From the NCBI RefSeq assembly GCF_020177375.1, contig NZ_JAIWHV010000013.1:1-64000 (forward strand): a DNA stretch of 64,000 nt, written 5' to 3'. The stretch is from Saliphagus infecundisoli (GTDB lineage: Archaea > Halobacteriota > Halobacteria > Halobacteriales > Natrialbaceae). Positions 1 through 9,216 of this stretch are shown piece by piece; positions within the stretch are counted from its first letter, which is position 1, and every line of letters begins with the position of its first letter. The notes below the pieces were generated by a model that was given only the letters and a program-made list of their open reading frames with translations, ran no database searches and had not been told where the DNA came from. Position numbers and translations under genes: made by a program.

Positions 1-804
1 AGCGGCGTAGCCGTGACGCGCCACCCCGTGTTCGTCGTAGCGACCTCGCTGGTAGACGCAGTCGATGAACACAGGGAACGTCACCCGCCCGGCGAGTTCG
101 TGCTCGATCACGCGGCTCCAGCCGCTGCTGAGTTCGCTTTTGATCGTCTCACCCCACTTGACGACCGGTATGATGAAGGCGTAGTTGTGCGCGTACAGCA
201 ATTCGAGGCAGCCGCTGTTGTAGAAGCCGCGATCGAGGTAGACGGCCTTGACGCGCAGGTCAAGGCCGTCGAGAAGCGTCAGGAACTCTGCGAGGACCTC
301 GCTGGTGGTCTCGCCAGCGACCAGCTGGCGGACCGCCAGCGTATATCGCTTGTTGCGTACCCGCGCGTAGAGCGTAACGTAGGCGTGGAACGCCGTGGTT
401 CCTCGTTTGGCCTGCGAGAAGTACAGCGCCTCCGTCTCGGCCTCGTCGCCGTAATAGGGATCGAGGTGGAGGTCGGCGACGACCTCCACCGGTCGATCGG
501 GAAGCGTCTCGAGGGCATCTCGTTGAAGGAGCGTGTTCCCGACCGCCTCAACAGAGTCCAGGTCGAACTGATCGGTGAGATGGCCACGGACGGTGTTAGC
601 GTGGGGCGACTCATCAGTCGTCTCGCAGACGTGGTTGATTGAGGTCCCGCCGGCGCTGGCGCCGGCGAGGACCTCGTACAACTCATCAGCGGAAATTTCT
701 ACGTCTTCTCCGAGATCAATCGGGAGCTCGTCTCCAAGGCTGTTGACGACAAAATTAAGCAGGTGCTCTTCCTCTACCTCGTTGTCTGCTTGGGTAGGCT
801 TCAC
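1..804 (-). CDS. ISH3-family transposase, cut by the left window edge
   Basis: An open minus-strand frame of 268 codons runs off the left edge without a stop, starting at a GTG at 804 just after an in-frame TAG. It encodes an N-terminal region ending near HLLNFVVNSLGDELP-like residues, then the DDE-like core VVADLHLDPYYGDEAETEA, followed by YFSQAKRGTTAFHAYVT and VKAVYLDRGFYNSGCLELL. This is the layout of haloarchaeal ISH3 (ISH27-like) transposases, which are about 390 residues long, so roughly the first two thirds is present. The family call rests on these motifs. The right end of the element should lie between 805 and about 870, but its terminal repeat cannot be fixed without the left end. 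It sits directly downstream of glpC. Confidence 0.8.
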   Translation of the reverse strand, partial: MKPTQADNEVEEEHLLNFVVNSLGDELPIDLGEDVEISADELYEVLAGASAGGTSINHVCETTDESPHANTVRGHLTDQFDLDSVEAVGNTLLQRDALETLPDRPVEVVADLHLDPYYGDEAETEALYFSQAKRGTTAFHAYVTLYARVRNKRYTLAVRQLVAGETTSEVLAEFLTLLDGLDLRVKAVYLDRGFYNSGCLELLYAHNYAFIIPVVKWGETIKSELSSGWSRVIEHELAGRVTFPVFIDCVYQRGRYDEHGVARHGYAA

Positions 805-893
805 ACCGCATCCAAGCAGACGCTTACTCTAACCCGATGTGATCGACTGAAGTTGACTCTCTGGACGACGGGTGTCGGTTCCCCCCCCTCCCG

Positions 894-2279
894 CTACGGC
901 TCGGACCGCGGGTTCTCGACCAGCGCCTCCTCGAGCAGTTCGAGGGGATGGCGGATCTCGTAGCCGGTGCCGTGTTCCATCTGCATCGCACAGGTTGGAC
1001 ACTCCGTCATCCCGACCTCGCCGTCGGCCGCGGCCATGTGGTCGAACATCTCCTCGCCGATGGCCATGGAGGTCTCGTACTTCTCTTCCTTCCAGCCGTA
1101 GGTGCCCGAGATCCCCGAACAGGAGTCGCCGACATCCTCGATGCCGGCGCCCTCCAAGTCGCCGAACAGCTCGACTGACTGGCGCTCCAGTCCCTGATTG
1201 CGGGCGTGACACGGCGCGTGGTAGGCGAACTCCCGGGCCAGGTCCCCGGAGACCCTCGCCTCCCGGACGTCTGCTTTGAGGTCCTCGTGGATGCGCAGGT
1301 ACTCGATGGACTCGAAGGTGTTTGCCGCGACGGTCTCGATGCCGTCGATGTCGAACAGTTCGGGGTACTCCTGGCGAAGCGCCATCGAACAGGAGGTACA
1401 CGATGCGATGGCGTCGTATCCCTGCTCGACGAGGTCCGCCATCGAGGAGACGTTGACCTCGGCGTGGCGTCGCGCGTCCGCGAGCATCCCGTTGGCGAAC
1501 ATCGGCGTGCCCGAGCACTTCTGTTCGGGAGCGACGACCTCGTAGCCGTAGCGTTCGTAGACGCGGACCATCGCCTTTCCGACCTCGGTGGTGTTGTAGT
1601 TCGAGTAACAGCCGTGGAAGTACGCGACCCGTTTGTCGGCGTCGCGGTCCAGTCCCCTGCGTTCACGATGCGCTCTGGCACGGCGACGGGACTCGTCGGC
1701 GCCGCCGCGCTCGGCCCACCACTCGCGGAACGTCGTCGAGGCGAACGCGGGGAACTCGCGCTCTGCGGTGACGCCCATCGTTTTCTCCATGAGCCAGCGC
1801 GCCGGCCCGAAGTTCATCGTGACGTTGGCGAGCCGTGGCACCTTGCTGGCGAGGAAAGCGGAGGTGCGGTAGTTCGAGAGGACGCGGTTGCGCCAGTATT
1901 CGACCGACGTCTTGCTCATCTGCTCCTCGACGTACTCCCCGCGGGCAGTGTTGTGCATCTGGGAGAGCGGGACGCCCGAGGGACAGGCGTCGTCACAGCG
2001 CATGCAGTTCGAACACGACATCACCGAGTCGTCGATCTCGTGGCCCTCTCGGCGTTTGAGCCGCCACTGTTCGGGCCCCTGGAACTTGGGTCCGGGGAAG
2101 TCGTCGTCGACCTCCGCCACCGGACAGCTCGTATCGCACGCCGAGCACTTGAAACAGGAGTCGGCGCCCGGGCGTAGGTCGAACTCCTCGGTCGCGGGAA
2201 AGACGTCGACAGGCTCGAACTCGCGGCCCGTGTTCGGTTCGATCGGATCGAAGTCGGTTTGGGGTTCTGTGTCGCTCAT
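894..2279 (-). CDS. glpC: Anaerobic glycerol-3-phosphate dehydrogenase subunit C (iron-sulfur subunit)
   Basis: A 461-residue iron-sulfur subunit that passes electrons from the GlpA/GlpB flavoproteins to the membrane quinone pool during glycerol-3-phosphate oxidation. Two ferredoxin-type clusters are visible: C42-x2-C45-x2-C48-x3-C52-P and C89-x2-C92-x2-C95-x3-C99-P. The C-terminal half has the two cysteine-rich CCG-type segments expected of GlpC and heterodisulfide-reductase-like proteins (for example CSGTPMFANG, and CHARNQG near residue 370). The ATG at 2279 was chosen because it gives a 4-base ATGA overlap with the glpB stop, whereas the longer open frame upstream is Arg-rich and lies inside glpB. 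It is the last gene of glpABC; an ISH3-type transposase follows. Confidence 0.93.
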   Translation of the reverse strand: MSDTEPQTDFDPIEPNTGREFEPVDVFPATEEFDLRPGADSCFKCSACDTSCPVAEVDDDFPGPKFQGPEQWRLKRREGHEIDDSVMSCSNCMRCDDACPSGVPLSQMHNTARGEYVEEQMSKTSVEYWRNRVLSNYRTSAFLASKVPRLANVTMNFGPARWLMEKTMGVTAEREFPAFASTTFREWWAERGGADESRRRARAHRERRGLDRDADKRVAYFHGCYSNYNTTEVGKAMVRVYERYGYEVVAPEQKCSGTPMFANGMLADARRHAEVNVSSMADLVEQGYDAIASCTSCSMALRQEYPELFDIDGIETVAANTFESIEYLRIHEDLKADVREARVSGDLAREFAYHAPCHARNQGLERQSVELFGDLEGAGIEDVGDSCSGISGTYGWKEEKYETSMAIGEEMFDHMAAADGEVGMTECPTCAMQMEHGTGYEIRHPLELLEEALVENPRSEP

Positions 2280-3550
2280 CGTACCTCCGTCGCAGCCGTG
2301 TTGCCCGCGACGTAGCCCGTCGCGATCGAGACGCCGCTGCCCGATTTCTCCGCGGCGAAGTCGTAGCCGCCAAGCACCGATCCCGCCGCCCGCAGGTTCT
2401 CGAACTCGACTCGCCCGTCGGCGGCGAGCGGGCGAAGCGTTTCGTCGGTTTCGACGCCGAACTGAGCGAAGGGGTGGTCGCCGAAGGCGTCGCCGTCGAA
2501 CCACTCGTAGCGGTCGTCGGCGTGGGCGACGTGACAGTCGAACACCGGCTCACGGACAGAGTCGCGGTCGGACTCGATGCCCTTGCCGACCAGCCCGCCC
2601 GTCGCGAGGACGTACTGGTCGGCGCGGTTGGGGATCAGCGCGCCGTTTTTCTCGATGTACACCGTCTCGATTTCCCCGCCCTCTGCATCGAAGTCGACGA
2701 CCGGGTTCCCGGTCTCGACGCTCGCGCCGCTTTCCTCTAGGGCCTCGAACAGGGCCTCTTCCAGCCGGAGGCCGGGTAACGACGGCGGTCCCATCGGAAC
2801 CTCGAAGACGTCGGTGCCGATCCGGTCCTCGAGCGCGCCGCGCACGGCGTCGGTACGTTGGTCGCCGAGGACGGCCGGGAAACCGACGCGCTGTTCGTTC
2901 CCGTGGACGGTGTTGACCCGTTCGGCGAGCGCGTCGCGGGCGCCCCGGGTTCGCCCCCGGACGGCGACCTCGCCGTTCGCGTCGAGCAGTTTCGCGTACC
3001 TGGTCACCTTCGCGTCGGCCCGGAGGTCCCCCGGGAACCGGATCGTCTCCCCGCGGACGTCGAAGGGGACGCCCGCGGCCTCGAGGTGGGCTGCGGCCTG
3101 GGGCGCATCGAAGTCGGTCATGGACTCGATGCCCACCAGCAACACGTTGCGGTCGTCGCTCGCCAGCCCGGCGGCCGCACCCGCCGGGTAGCGCGCGGTC
3201 GGCTTGATCGTCCCGCCGTGGGTCGGAACCAGCGCGTTCGCGTCGGTGTGGTCGCCGCGGTAGTCGGTCACGTTGTCGAACAGGGCCATCGCCTCCCGGA
3301 CCGTCTCGACGCCGACCGTCCGGTACGGATGGTCGTCGGGCAACCCGGGCATCGCGGCGTAGGGATCGACTATTGGCCCCTCGCCGTCTGACGTGTACCC
3401 CAGCAAGTCCACCAGCCCGGAGGCGTGGCGCAGCGAGCTCTGTTTGTAGGAGACCAGCCGGACGTCCGCTCCCTCGCGTGCGGCCGCGAGCGCGCTCGTC
3501 AGTCCCGCGAGCCCCCCGCCGACGACGAGCACCTCCGACTCAATCGCCAT
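2276..3550 (-). CDS. glpB: Anaerobic glycerol-3-phosphate dehydrogenase subunit B
   Basis: A 424-residue flavoprotein subunit. It opens with [17 protein letters not shown], a nucleotide-binding GxGxxG fold, followed by the GlpB-typical stretch [14 protein letters not shown]. Near the C terminus, [19 protein letters not shown] is the second FAD/FMN contact seen in this family. The ATG at 3550 is preferred over an upstream in-frame start because the extra N-terminal residues are low-complexity and lie inside glpA. It overlaps glpA by 11 bases and glpC by 4, so the three subunits are translationally coupled. In characterised bacterial and haloarchaeal systems GlpB links the GlpA catalytic subunit to GlpC. 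Confidence 0.92.
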   Translation of the reverse strand: MAIESEVLVVGGGLAGLTSALAAAREGADVRLVSYKQSSLRHASGLVDLLGYTSDGEGPIVDPYAAMPGLPDDHPYRTVGVETVREAMALFDNVTDYRGDHTDANALVPTHGGTIKPTARYPAGAAAGLASDDRNVLLVGIESMTDFDAPQAAAHLEAAGVPFDVRGETIRFPGDLRADAKVTRYAKLLDANGEVAVRGRTRGARDALAERVNTVHGNEQRVGFPAVLGDQRTDAVRGALEDRIGTDVFEVPMGPPSLPGLRLEEALFEALEESGASVETGNPVVDFDAEGGEIETVYIEKNGALIPNRADQYVLATGGLVGKGIESDRDSVREPVFDCHVAHADDRYEWFDGDAFGDHPFAQFGVETDETLRPLAADGRVEFENLRAAGSVLGGYDFAAEKSGSGVSIATGYVAGNTAATEVR

Positions 3551-5270
3551 CCCGGGGCCCTCCGTCGGTTGCGACGCCGGCCGTCCCCGAACCGCCGTCC
3601 GCCCCGACGCCGCCGTCGAAAGCACTGAAGTCGACCGGATCGCCGTCGGCCGGATCGCGGTCGCGGTTCTGGGTGGTCGCCTGGAGCGCGTAGTTCAGTG
3701 CGGCCTGGGAGAGCTGTTCGCCCCACAGGGCGTGGCGCTGGCCCTTCCAGCGCTCTTCGAGGAGTCCGTCCCACGCGGCGCGGGCGGTCGACTCGTCGTA
3801 CTCGCCGTGGAGCTCGCCGGCAAGGCGATGACAGCAGAATCCCCCCTGGCAGTTGCCCATCGAGGCGCGGGTCCGGATCCGGACCGCGTTCAGGTCCGAG
3901 CCCGACCCCGCGATCGCGTCCTGGATCTCCGCGCGGGTGACTCCCTCGCAGGTACAGACCGTGGGGTTGGGATCGCTGGTATTGAGGACCTCGTCGGCCC
4001 GAGAGCCCAGACGTTCGACGCTCCGGCGGCCGATGGGCGAGCGAAGGCCGAACTCGTCCATGTAGTCCCGGAGCACGGTGAAGTCCTCGCTGCCGGGCAG
4101 CGGGATTTCGGCGGTGTGACATTCGGCGTCGATGCCGAACTGCGAGCAGACGTGGTCGCTGATCTCTTCGCCCATCATCCGGTAGGTCGTGAACTTCCCG
4201 CCGACGATGCTCGTCATCCCCTCGAGGTCGTCGCGTTCGGCGTGGTCGAGCAGGAAGTAGTCGCGCGTGATGTCCGTCGGGTCCGTACTCCCGACCTCGG
4301 GCGGTTCGTACAGCGGGCGCACGCCCCAAAACGAGCGGATCGTTCGGGCGTCTTCGAGCATCGGCACCAGTTCCGACAGCGTCTCGATCATCATGTCGAC
4401 CTCCCAGCGCTCCTCGGGGTACTCCTCGGGGTCTTCGACCTCCTCGTCGGTCGTCCCGAGGATGGCCGTCGTTTCGTGGGGGACGACGATGTCGGCGTCG
4501 CCCTTCGGCCGACAGCGGTTGATGACGGTGTCGACCTGCCGGACGTTCATGATGGTCATGACTCCCTTCGAGGGCCGGACCTCGATGTCGACGCCCGCCA
4601 TCTCGCCGATCCGGCCGGCCCACGCGCCCGTCGCGTTGACGACGTAGTCGGCGCGGATCTCCTCGCGTCCTCCCTCCTTCCCGTGGACGCGCTCGCCCGC
4701 CCCGGAGGCGTGTTCGACCTCGAGGCCGATCACCTCGTCCTCTTCGATGAGGACGTCTCTGACCGTCGAGTGGGTCTCGATGCGCGCGCCGTGTTCGATC
4801 GCGCTCGCGGCGTTCGCAACCACGAGTCGGAAGGGATCGACCGCACCATCGGGGACCGAGATCGCCTTCTCGACGTCCTTCGCGAGGTGGGGCTCCATCG
4901 CGCGGGCCTCCGCTCCCGAGACCACCTCGGCGGGGATCCCACACGTTCGACAGCCCCGGAGCTTCTCCTGAAAGTACTCCTCGTCGTCCTCCGGGCGTTT
5001 GACGAACAGGCCGCCGGTCATCTCGACGCAGTGGGTCGCGATCTCCCTGAGTACCCGATTCTCCTCGATACACTCCCTCGCGCTCGCCCGGTCGGAGACC
5101 GCGTACCGCCCGCCGCTGTGGAGCAGCCCGTGCATCCGCCCGGTCGTGCCGTGGGTCAGGTTCCCCTGTTCGACGAGGGTCACGTCCAGGCCCCGCATCG
5201 AGAGGTCGCGGGCGATCCCGGCTCCGGTCGATCCGCCCCCGATGACTGCAATGTGTGGTGGCGATCCCAT
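3540..5270 (-). CDS. glpA: Anaerobic glycerol-3-phosphate dehydrogenase subunit A
   Basis: The 576-residue FAD-dependent catalytic subunit that converts sn-glycerol 3-phosphate to dihydroxyacetone phosphate. The N terminus [20 protein letters not shown] is the dinucleotide-binding motif, followed by the DAO-fold motif [11 protein letters not shown]. The C-terminal fifth carries a BFD-like [2Fe-2S] domain, [16 protein letters not shown] followed by [12 protein letters not shown], which separates GlpA from the shorter aerobic GlpD. The ATG at 5270 is chosen because it starts the conserved domain; an in-frame start 30 bases upstream adds only [10 protein letters not shown]. It is the first gene of glpABC, divergent from glpK across about 620 bp, and the likely driver is the TATA-like box at 5300-5308. 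Confidence 0.94.
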   Translation of the reverse strand: MGSPPHIAVIGGGSTGAGIARDLSMRGLDVTLVEQGNLTHGTTGRMHGLLHSGGRYAVSDRASARECIEENRVLREIATHCVEMTGGLFVKRPEDDEEYFQEKLRGCRTCGIPAEVVSGAEARAMEPHLAKDVEKAISVPDGAVDPFRLVVANAASAIEHGARIETHSTVRDVLIEEDEVIGLEVEHASGAGERVHGKEGGREEIRADYVVNATGAWAGRIGEMAGVDIEVRPSKGVMTIMNVRQVDTVINRCRPKGDADIVVPHETTAILGTTDEEVEDPEEYPEERWEVDMMIETLSELVPMLEDARTIRSFWGVRPLYEPPEVGSTDPTDITRDYFLLDHAERDDLEGMTSIVGGKFTTYRMMGEEISDHVCSQFGIDAECHTAEIPLPGSEDFTVLRDYMDEFGLRSPIGRRSVERLGSRADEVLNTSDPNPTVCTCEGVTRAEIQDAIAGSGSDLNAVRIRTRASMGNCQGGFCCHRLAGELHGEYDESTARAAWDGLLEERWKGQRHALWGEQLSQAALNYALQATTQNRDRDPADGDPVDFSAFDGGVGADGGSGTAGVATDGGPRDGD

Positions 5271-5299
5271 CTCCGTTCGTCCCGTTCGGCCCCGATCCA

Positions 5300-5308
5300 C
5301 TTTATTTC
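5300..5308 (-). promoter_or_regulatory. Candidate TATA box of glpABC
   Basis: On the minus strand this reads GAAATAAAG, centred about 34 bp upstream of the glpA ATG at 5270. That spacing gives a transcript starting within about 10 bases of the start codon, as is usual in haloarchaea. A second AT-rich box (AATAAATTTA) lies at 5331-5340. No experiment supports either; the choice is by position only. Confidence 0.4.
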
Positions 5309-5793
5309 ACCGGTGAGTCGGATCCGATGGTAAATTTATTCGCCTGGCGGCTACTCTTCGGTGAAGAACCTCCCTGCGGGTCGGGAACGCTTCGATCGGT
5401 GGCTCGTGTCGTAGCATCCAAATCGCCGTCGCTGCCGATCACTGACTGGATTGGCTTGCCGGGAGCGGAAGGAAGATCCGCAATCACAGTTCAACAACGT
5501 TTCGGCCGCGCTGCCGACTCAATTCTCGGTCGTAGAGGATCGTCGGGTGCCCTCGGACAGCGAGAGTTTCCATGCGGTCACTGCGGACGATCCATCGAAG
5601 AGACGGTTTCTGACAGCCGTGGGTGATTGGGGTATGCCTGTTCTCCGAACGCTATTGCGCTCCACGTCTACGCGCTCTCCGAACGCCATCACCGCCGCTT
5701 CCTACTTGTCGCTCACGCTCCTTCAATCGGATACCGCCTCCCGCGGATACAGTACGCGTCGAGCCAACTCGATTGATCAAGCGTTCCGCACTA
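5309..5793. other. Long divergent intergenic region between glpABC and glpK
   Basis: About 480 bp with no convincing gene. Several open frames cross it, but none shows a recognisable domain and their codon use is unlike the flanking genes. It separates the minus-strand glpABC promoter from the plus-strand glpK promoter and presumably holds shared control sites. The only strong symmetric element seen is at its right end, just before the glpK TATA box, and is listed separately. Confidence 0.5.
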
Positions 5794-5823
5794 CTCCCCA
5801 ATTATGGGGAGCGTTTAATACAT
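5794..5823 (+). promoter_or_regulatory. Palindromic operator candidate plus TATA box of glpK
   Basis: CTCCCCAATTATGGGGAG at 5794-5811 is an inverted repeat with perfect 6-base arms and a 6-base spacer. It abuts the TATA-like sequence TTTAATACAT at 5814-5823, so the palindrome covers the position where TFB contacts the BRE. A repressor bound here would block transcription of glpK. In Haloferax, glycerol genes are controlled by the DeoR-type regulator GlpR; assigning this site to GlpR is inference. No glpR gene is in the window. Confidence 0.5.
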
Positions 5824-5891
5824 ATCCCATTATTGTGTATCGTCAAGGCGGCTTATCGAGTAAACTGCCGCCCGAAGGAGCGTCCACGATC

Positions 5892-7424
5892 ATGGCAACT
5901 TCATACGTCGGCGCGATCGATCAGGGAACGACCGGGACCCGCTTCATGGTCTTCGACCACGGCGGACAGGTCGTCGCTAACTCGTACGAACGGCACGAGC
6001 AGTTCTACCCGGAACCGGGGTGGGTCGAACACGATCCCGTAGAGATCTGGGAGAACACCGAACAGGTCGTCGAGAGCGCGCTCGCCGATGCGGACCTCGA
6101 CGCCGAGCAGCTGGCGGCAGTAGGGATCACCAATCAGCGCGAGACGACGATGGTCTGGGACGCAGACAGCGGCCGGCCGATACACAACGCCCTGGTCTGG
6201 CAGGACCGGCGAACCACGGATCGCGTCGAGGAGCTCCAGGACGCCGGCACGGTCGAGGGGATCCGCGAGAAGACCGGCCTCGAGTGCGACGCCTACTTCT
6301 CGGCGACGAAAGTCGAGTGGATTCTCGACAACGCAGAGCCCCTCAAGCTCCAGAGCGGCCGATCGCGGGACCTTCGCGAGCGCGCCCGCGACGGCGAGCT
6401 GTTGATGGGAACGATCGACTCGTGGCTGGTCTACAACCTGACGGGCAACCACATCACGGACGTCACGAACGCCTCCCGGACGATGCTGTACGACATCCAC
6501 GAGATGGAGTGGGACGACGACCTGCTCGCGGAGTTCGACGTTCCGGAGGCGATGCTGCCGGAGGTCCGGCCGTCCTCCGACGAGAACCTGTACGGACACA
6601 CCGATCCCGACGGCTTCCTCGGCGCCGAGGTCCCGGTCGCCGGGGCCCTCGGCGACCAGCAGGCGGCGCTGTTCGGACAGACCTGTTTCGACACGGGCGA
6701 CGCGAAGAACACCTACGGAACGGGCTCGTTCTACCTGATGAACACCGGGGAGGAGGCGGTCGAGTCCGACCACGGCCTGCTGACGACCGTCGGCTTCCAG
6801 CTCTCGGGCGAGCCGGTCCGGTACGCCCTCGAGGGCTCAATCTTCATCACCGGCGCCGCCATCGAGTGGCTGGAGGACGTGGATCTGATCAACAACGCCG
6901 CACAGACCGCGGAGCTCGCGAGTTCGGTCGATTCGACCGACGGCGTCTACATGGTGCCCGCGTTTACCGGGCTGGGCGCGCCCCACTGGGACGGCCGGGC
7001 GCGGGGAACGATCGTGGGAATGACCCGCGGGACCGGAAAGGAACACATCGTCCGGGCGACCCTGGAGTCGATCGCCTACCAGACCAGGGACATCGCGGAG
7101 GCGATGGAGGCGGATTCGGGGATCGAGACGACGTCGCTGCGGGTCGACGGCGGGGCGGTCAAGAACGACTTCCTGTGTCAGCTCCAGGCCGACATCATCC
7201 AGACCGAGATCGCCCGCCCGGTCGTCGACGAGACGACGGCACTGGGATCGGCGTACGCGGCGGGACTGGCCGTCGGCTACTGGGACGACATCGACGAACT
7301 GCGGGACAACTGGCGGATCGACCGGGAGTTCGTCCCCGAGATGGACTCCGAGAAGGCCGACGCGATGTACGGTCGATGGGACGACGCCGTCGAGCGCTCG
7401 CTCGACTGGGCGCGGGAGGAGTGA
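5892..7424 (+). CDS. glpK: Glycerol kinase
   Basis: A 510-residue FGGY-family kinase that phosphorylates glycerol to sn-glycerol 3-phosphate, the substrate of the adjacent GlpABC. The start codon is the ATG at 5892, giving MATSYVGAIDQGTTGTRF, with the phosphate-1 loop DQGTTGTR. The second ATP-binding element GALGDQQAALFGQ and the family signature GTGSFYLMNTG are present, as is the conserved WDGRARG segment late in the protein. The longer open frame upstream crosses the promoter and is not plausible coding sequence. Length is normal for GlpK. A broken membrane-protein gene follows 3 bases after the stop. Confidence 0.96.
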   Translation: MATSYVGAIDQGTTGTRFMVFDHGGQVVANSYERHEQFYPEPGWVEHDPVEIWENTEQVVESALADADLDAEQLAAVGITNQRETTMVWDADSGRPIHNALVWQDRRTTDRVEELQDAGTVEGIREKTGLECDAYFSATKVEWILDNAEPLKLQSGRSRDLRERARDGELLMGTIDSWLVYNLTGNHITDVTNASRTMLYDIHEMEWDDDLLAEFDVPEAMLPEVRPSSDENLYGHTDPDGFLGAEVPVAGALGDQQAALFGQTCFDTGDAKNTYGTGSFYLMNTGEEAVESDHGLLTTVGFQLSGEPVRYALEGSIFITGAAIEWLEDVDLINNAAQTAELASSVDSTDGVYMVPAFTGLGAPHWDGRARGTIVGMTRGTGKEHIVRATLESIAYQTRDIAEAMEADSGIETTSLRVDGGAVKNDFLCQLQADIIQTEIARPVVDETTALGSAYAAGLAVGYWDDIDELRDNWRIDREFVPEMDSEKADAMYGRWDDAVERSLDWAREE

Positions 7425-7427
7425 CCG

Positions 7428-7654
7428 ATGGACGGCATCGTCCTTCAGGTTCCGGTCATCGGAATGGCCTGGGGGAGTTCGCGCTCCTGTTCATCACGGC
7501 GCTTGCGGGGGGCGCCTTCAGCGCACTCCCGGCGTTCGTCTTCACGGGGTTTATTGTCTTTCTCGGAGAGGGCGTCGCGATCCTTGAGCAGGAGATCGAC
7601 GCGGTCCCTCGAACGCGGGCTACCTCTGAGGGCGCCGATCGGAGTCATTTTTAG
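7428..7654 (+). pseudogene. Frameshifted, truncated remnant of a GlpX-like membrane protein
   Basis: The reading frame starts as MDGIVLQVPVIGMAW and then, after the GGGGG run at about 7471-7475, continues in another frame as GEFALLFITALAGGAFSALP followed by AFVFTGFIVFLGEGVAILEQ, a hydrophobic segment with two likely membrane spans. The frame then ends at TGA/TAG after about 75 residues in total. In Haloferax-type glycerol operons a membrane protein annotated GlpX, a putative glycerol facilitator, directly follows glpK; identification here is by position and membrane character only. Both a frameshift and loss of the C-terminal part are needed to explain it, so it is probably non-functional. 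Confidence 0.6.
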
Positions 7655-7693
7655 GATGGCTGAAACCGCTACTAACGGAAATCCGAGCTAAAC

Positions 7694-8863
7694 ATGGACA
7701 TCGGCACAAGAATCGAACGACGGCAACGTCGATACGAGAAACCCCGCCTGATCCGGAACTACGGCTCATTATTGCCGGTCGCACACGTCGACGAACCGTC
7801 AAATCGGGGACCCGTTCTCGAGCAGTTACTCGATCACCTCGACCCGGTGTTCGGCGGGGAGCTCCCCCCGAACGCGTACGTCCACGGCCCGTTCGGGTCC
7901 GGAAAATCCGCGATCGTGAGGGCGCTGTTCGCGCATTTGGGAGGGGTATCGAGGGATACGTATTCGATCGTCCACACGAGCACGCGGGCAGTACCGCCGA
8001 CGGTTCCGGAGTTCGTCTACATCGATATGCGGGAGGTGACGAGCGAGTTCGCCTTCTGTCACGGCGTCCTCAACGCGCTCGTCGACGAGCCGGTCCCCGA
8101 CCACGGGGTCAGTACGGCGGAGTTTCGTGAGCGCCTCTACACGCTGTTGGGATCTTCCCAGGCCGTCGTGGCGGTCGACCACGTCGACGATCCCGGGGGG
8201 ATCGACGCGGCGGATCTCGCCGACCTGTTCGCGGGCCTTCCAAGCACCGTGAGCTGGCTCGCCATCGGCAGAGACGATCCGGATGAGACGAGCCTGAGCA
8301 GGGACACGGCGACATCGATCCGGGTCGAGCGCTACCGGCGCCGGGTGCTCGTCGACGTCCTGATGGCGCGTGCCTCGGCGGGGCTCGCCCACCAGGCACT
8401 CGCGCACGACCTGGCGCGTCGGATCGCCGTCTGGGCCGAGGGCAACGCCCACGACGGGCTGACCGCGCTGTTCGTCGCCGCCGACCGGGCCGACCGGGAG
8501 GGACACACCCGTCTCGCCGAGGCAGACGTCACGGCGGCGATCGACGAGATCCCGCGGCCGTCGGTCTCCCTGGACCGGGTGCTTTCGCTGCCGGCCAACA
8601 AACTGCTCGTGTTGGGCCACCTCGTCGACGTCGATCCCGACGACCGCGTTTCGGTCACCGCGACGACCGAAGCGATCAGCGCCGAACCCGACGTCGATCT
8701 CTCCGCGGGAACGGTCAAACGGTTCCTCTACGAGATGGCCGAGACCGGGATCGTCGAACGCGTCCAGTCCCATCGCTCCACGGGCAAGGGGCGACCGCCG
8801 AGTCGCCTCGAGTTGCGATTTCCCCCGATCGCGTTCCGCCGCCTGTACGACTTCCAGCAGTAA
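7694..8863 (+). CDS. Orc1/Cdc6-type AAA+ replication initiator paralogue
   Basis: A 389-residue AAA+ protein. Walker A is GPFGSGKSA at residues 65-73, and the Walker B strand reads VVAVDHVDD near residue 155, where canonical Orc1/Cdc6 has DE; the Glu position is His here. The C-terminal third (from SLDRVLSLPANKLLVLGHLV) matches the lid and winged-helix region of archaeal Orc1/Cdc6 proteins, ending with a winged helix that contacts DNA. Haloarchaea carry many such paralogues, some tied to particular origins and others orphan. No long origin-recognition-box repeats were seen in the flanking spacers (7655-7693, 8864-9072), so this copy may not mark an active origin. Start chosen at the ATG at 7694. 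Confidence 0.85.
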   Translation: MDIGTRIERRQRRYEKPRLIRNYGSLLPVAHVDEPSNRGPVLEQLLDHLDPVFGGELPPNAYVHGPFGSGKSAIVRALFAHLGGVSRDTYSIVHTSTRAVPPTVPEFVYIDMREVTSEFAFCHGVLNALVDEPVPDHGVSTAEFRERLYTLLGSSQAVVAVDHVDDPGGIDAADLADLFAGLPSTVSWLAIGRDDPDETSLSRDTATSIRVERYRRRVLVDVLMARASAGLAHQALAHDLARRIAVWAEGNAHDGLTALFVAADRADREGHTRLAEADVTAAIDEIPRPSVSLDRVLSLPANKLLVLGHLVDVDPDDRVSVTATTEAISAEPDVDLSAGTVKRFLYEMAETGIVERVQSHRSTGKGRPPSRLELRFPPIAFRRLYDFQQ

Positions 8864-9216
8864 CGCTCACTCGGGGTCCTTCATCGGGGTGATTCCGATG
8901 ATTTCCCGATCGCTGTCTCTGGACCGGCACCGGGAGCATCGCCCATTACATGGAGTCGATCGATTGTCTCAAGGCAACGCCTTGGGTAGTTCGAAACCGA
9001 CCACCCGGCCATGACGTCGACAAGGCTCATCAAAAGAGCTATTCCTGCGGTCACACAGTACGACCTGTGAGTATGGAACCCGGCGATCGATACTGCTCGG
9101 GTACATCGGTCGGCTCGGGGAACCGTATTCGCGACGTCGGACCTGCCGGAAGCCAAGATTCGGGGACTGGAACCGACCGGTAAGGACGATGATTCGGATC
9201 CTCTGTTGTTTACCGT

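Noticed and set aside
13-642. Plus-strand 209-codon open frame at the left edge
   Set aside because: It is antisense to a clear ISH3-type transposase read on the minus strand; the plus product has no domain.
5451-5891. Extended N terminus of glycerol kinase
   Set aside because: The added residues cross the TATA box and palindrome and do not resemble FGGY kinases; ATG at 5892 starts the core.
8864-9072. Replication origin beside the Orc1/Cdc6 gene
   Set aside because: I looked for long repeated origin-recognition boxes and an AT-rich unwinding region and saw neither.
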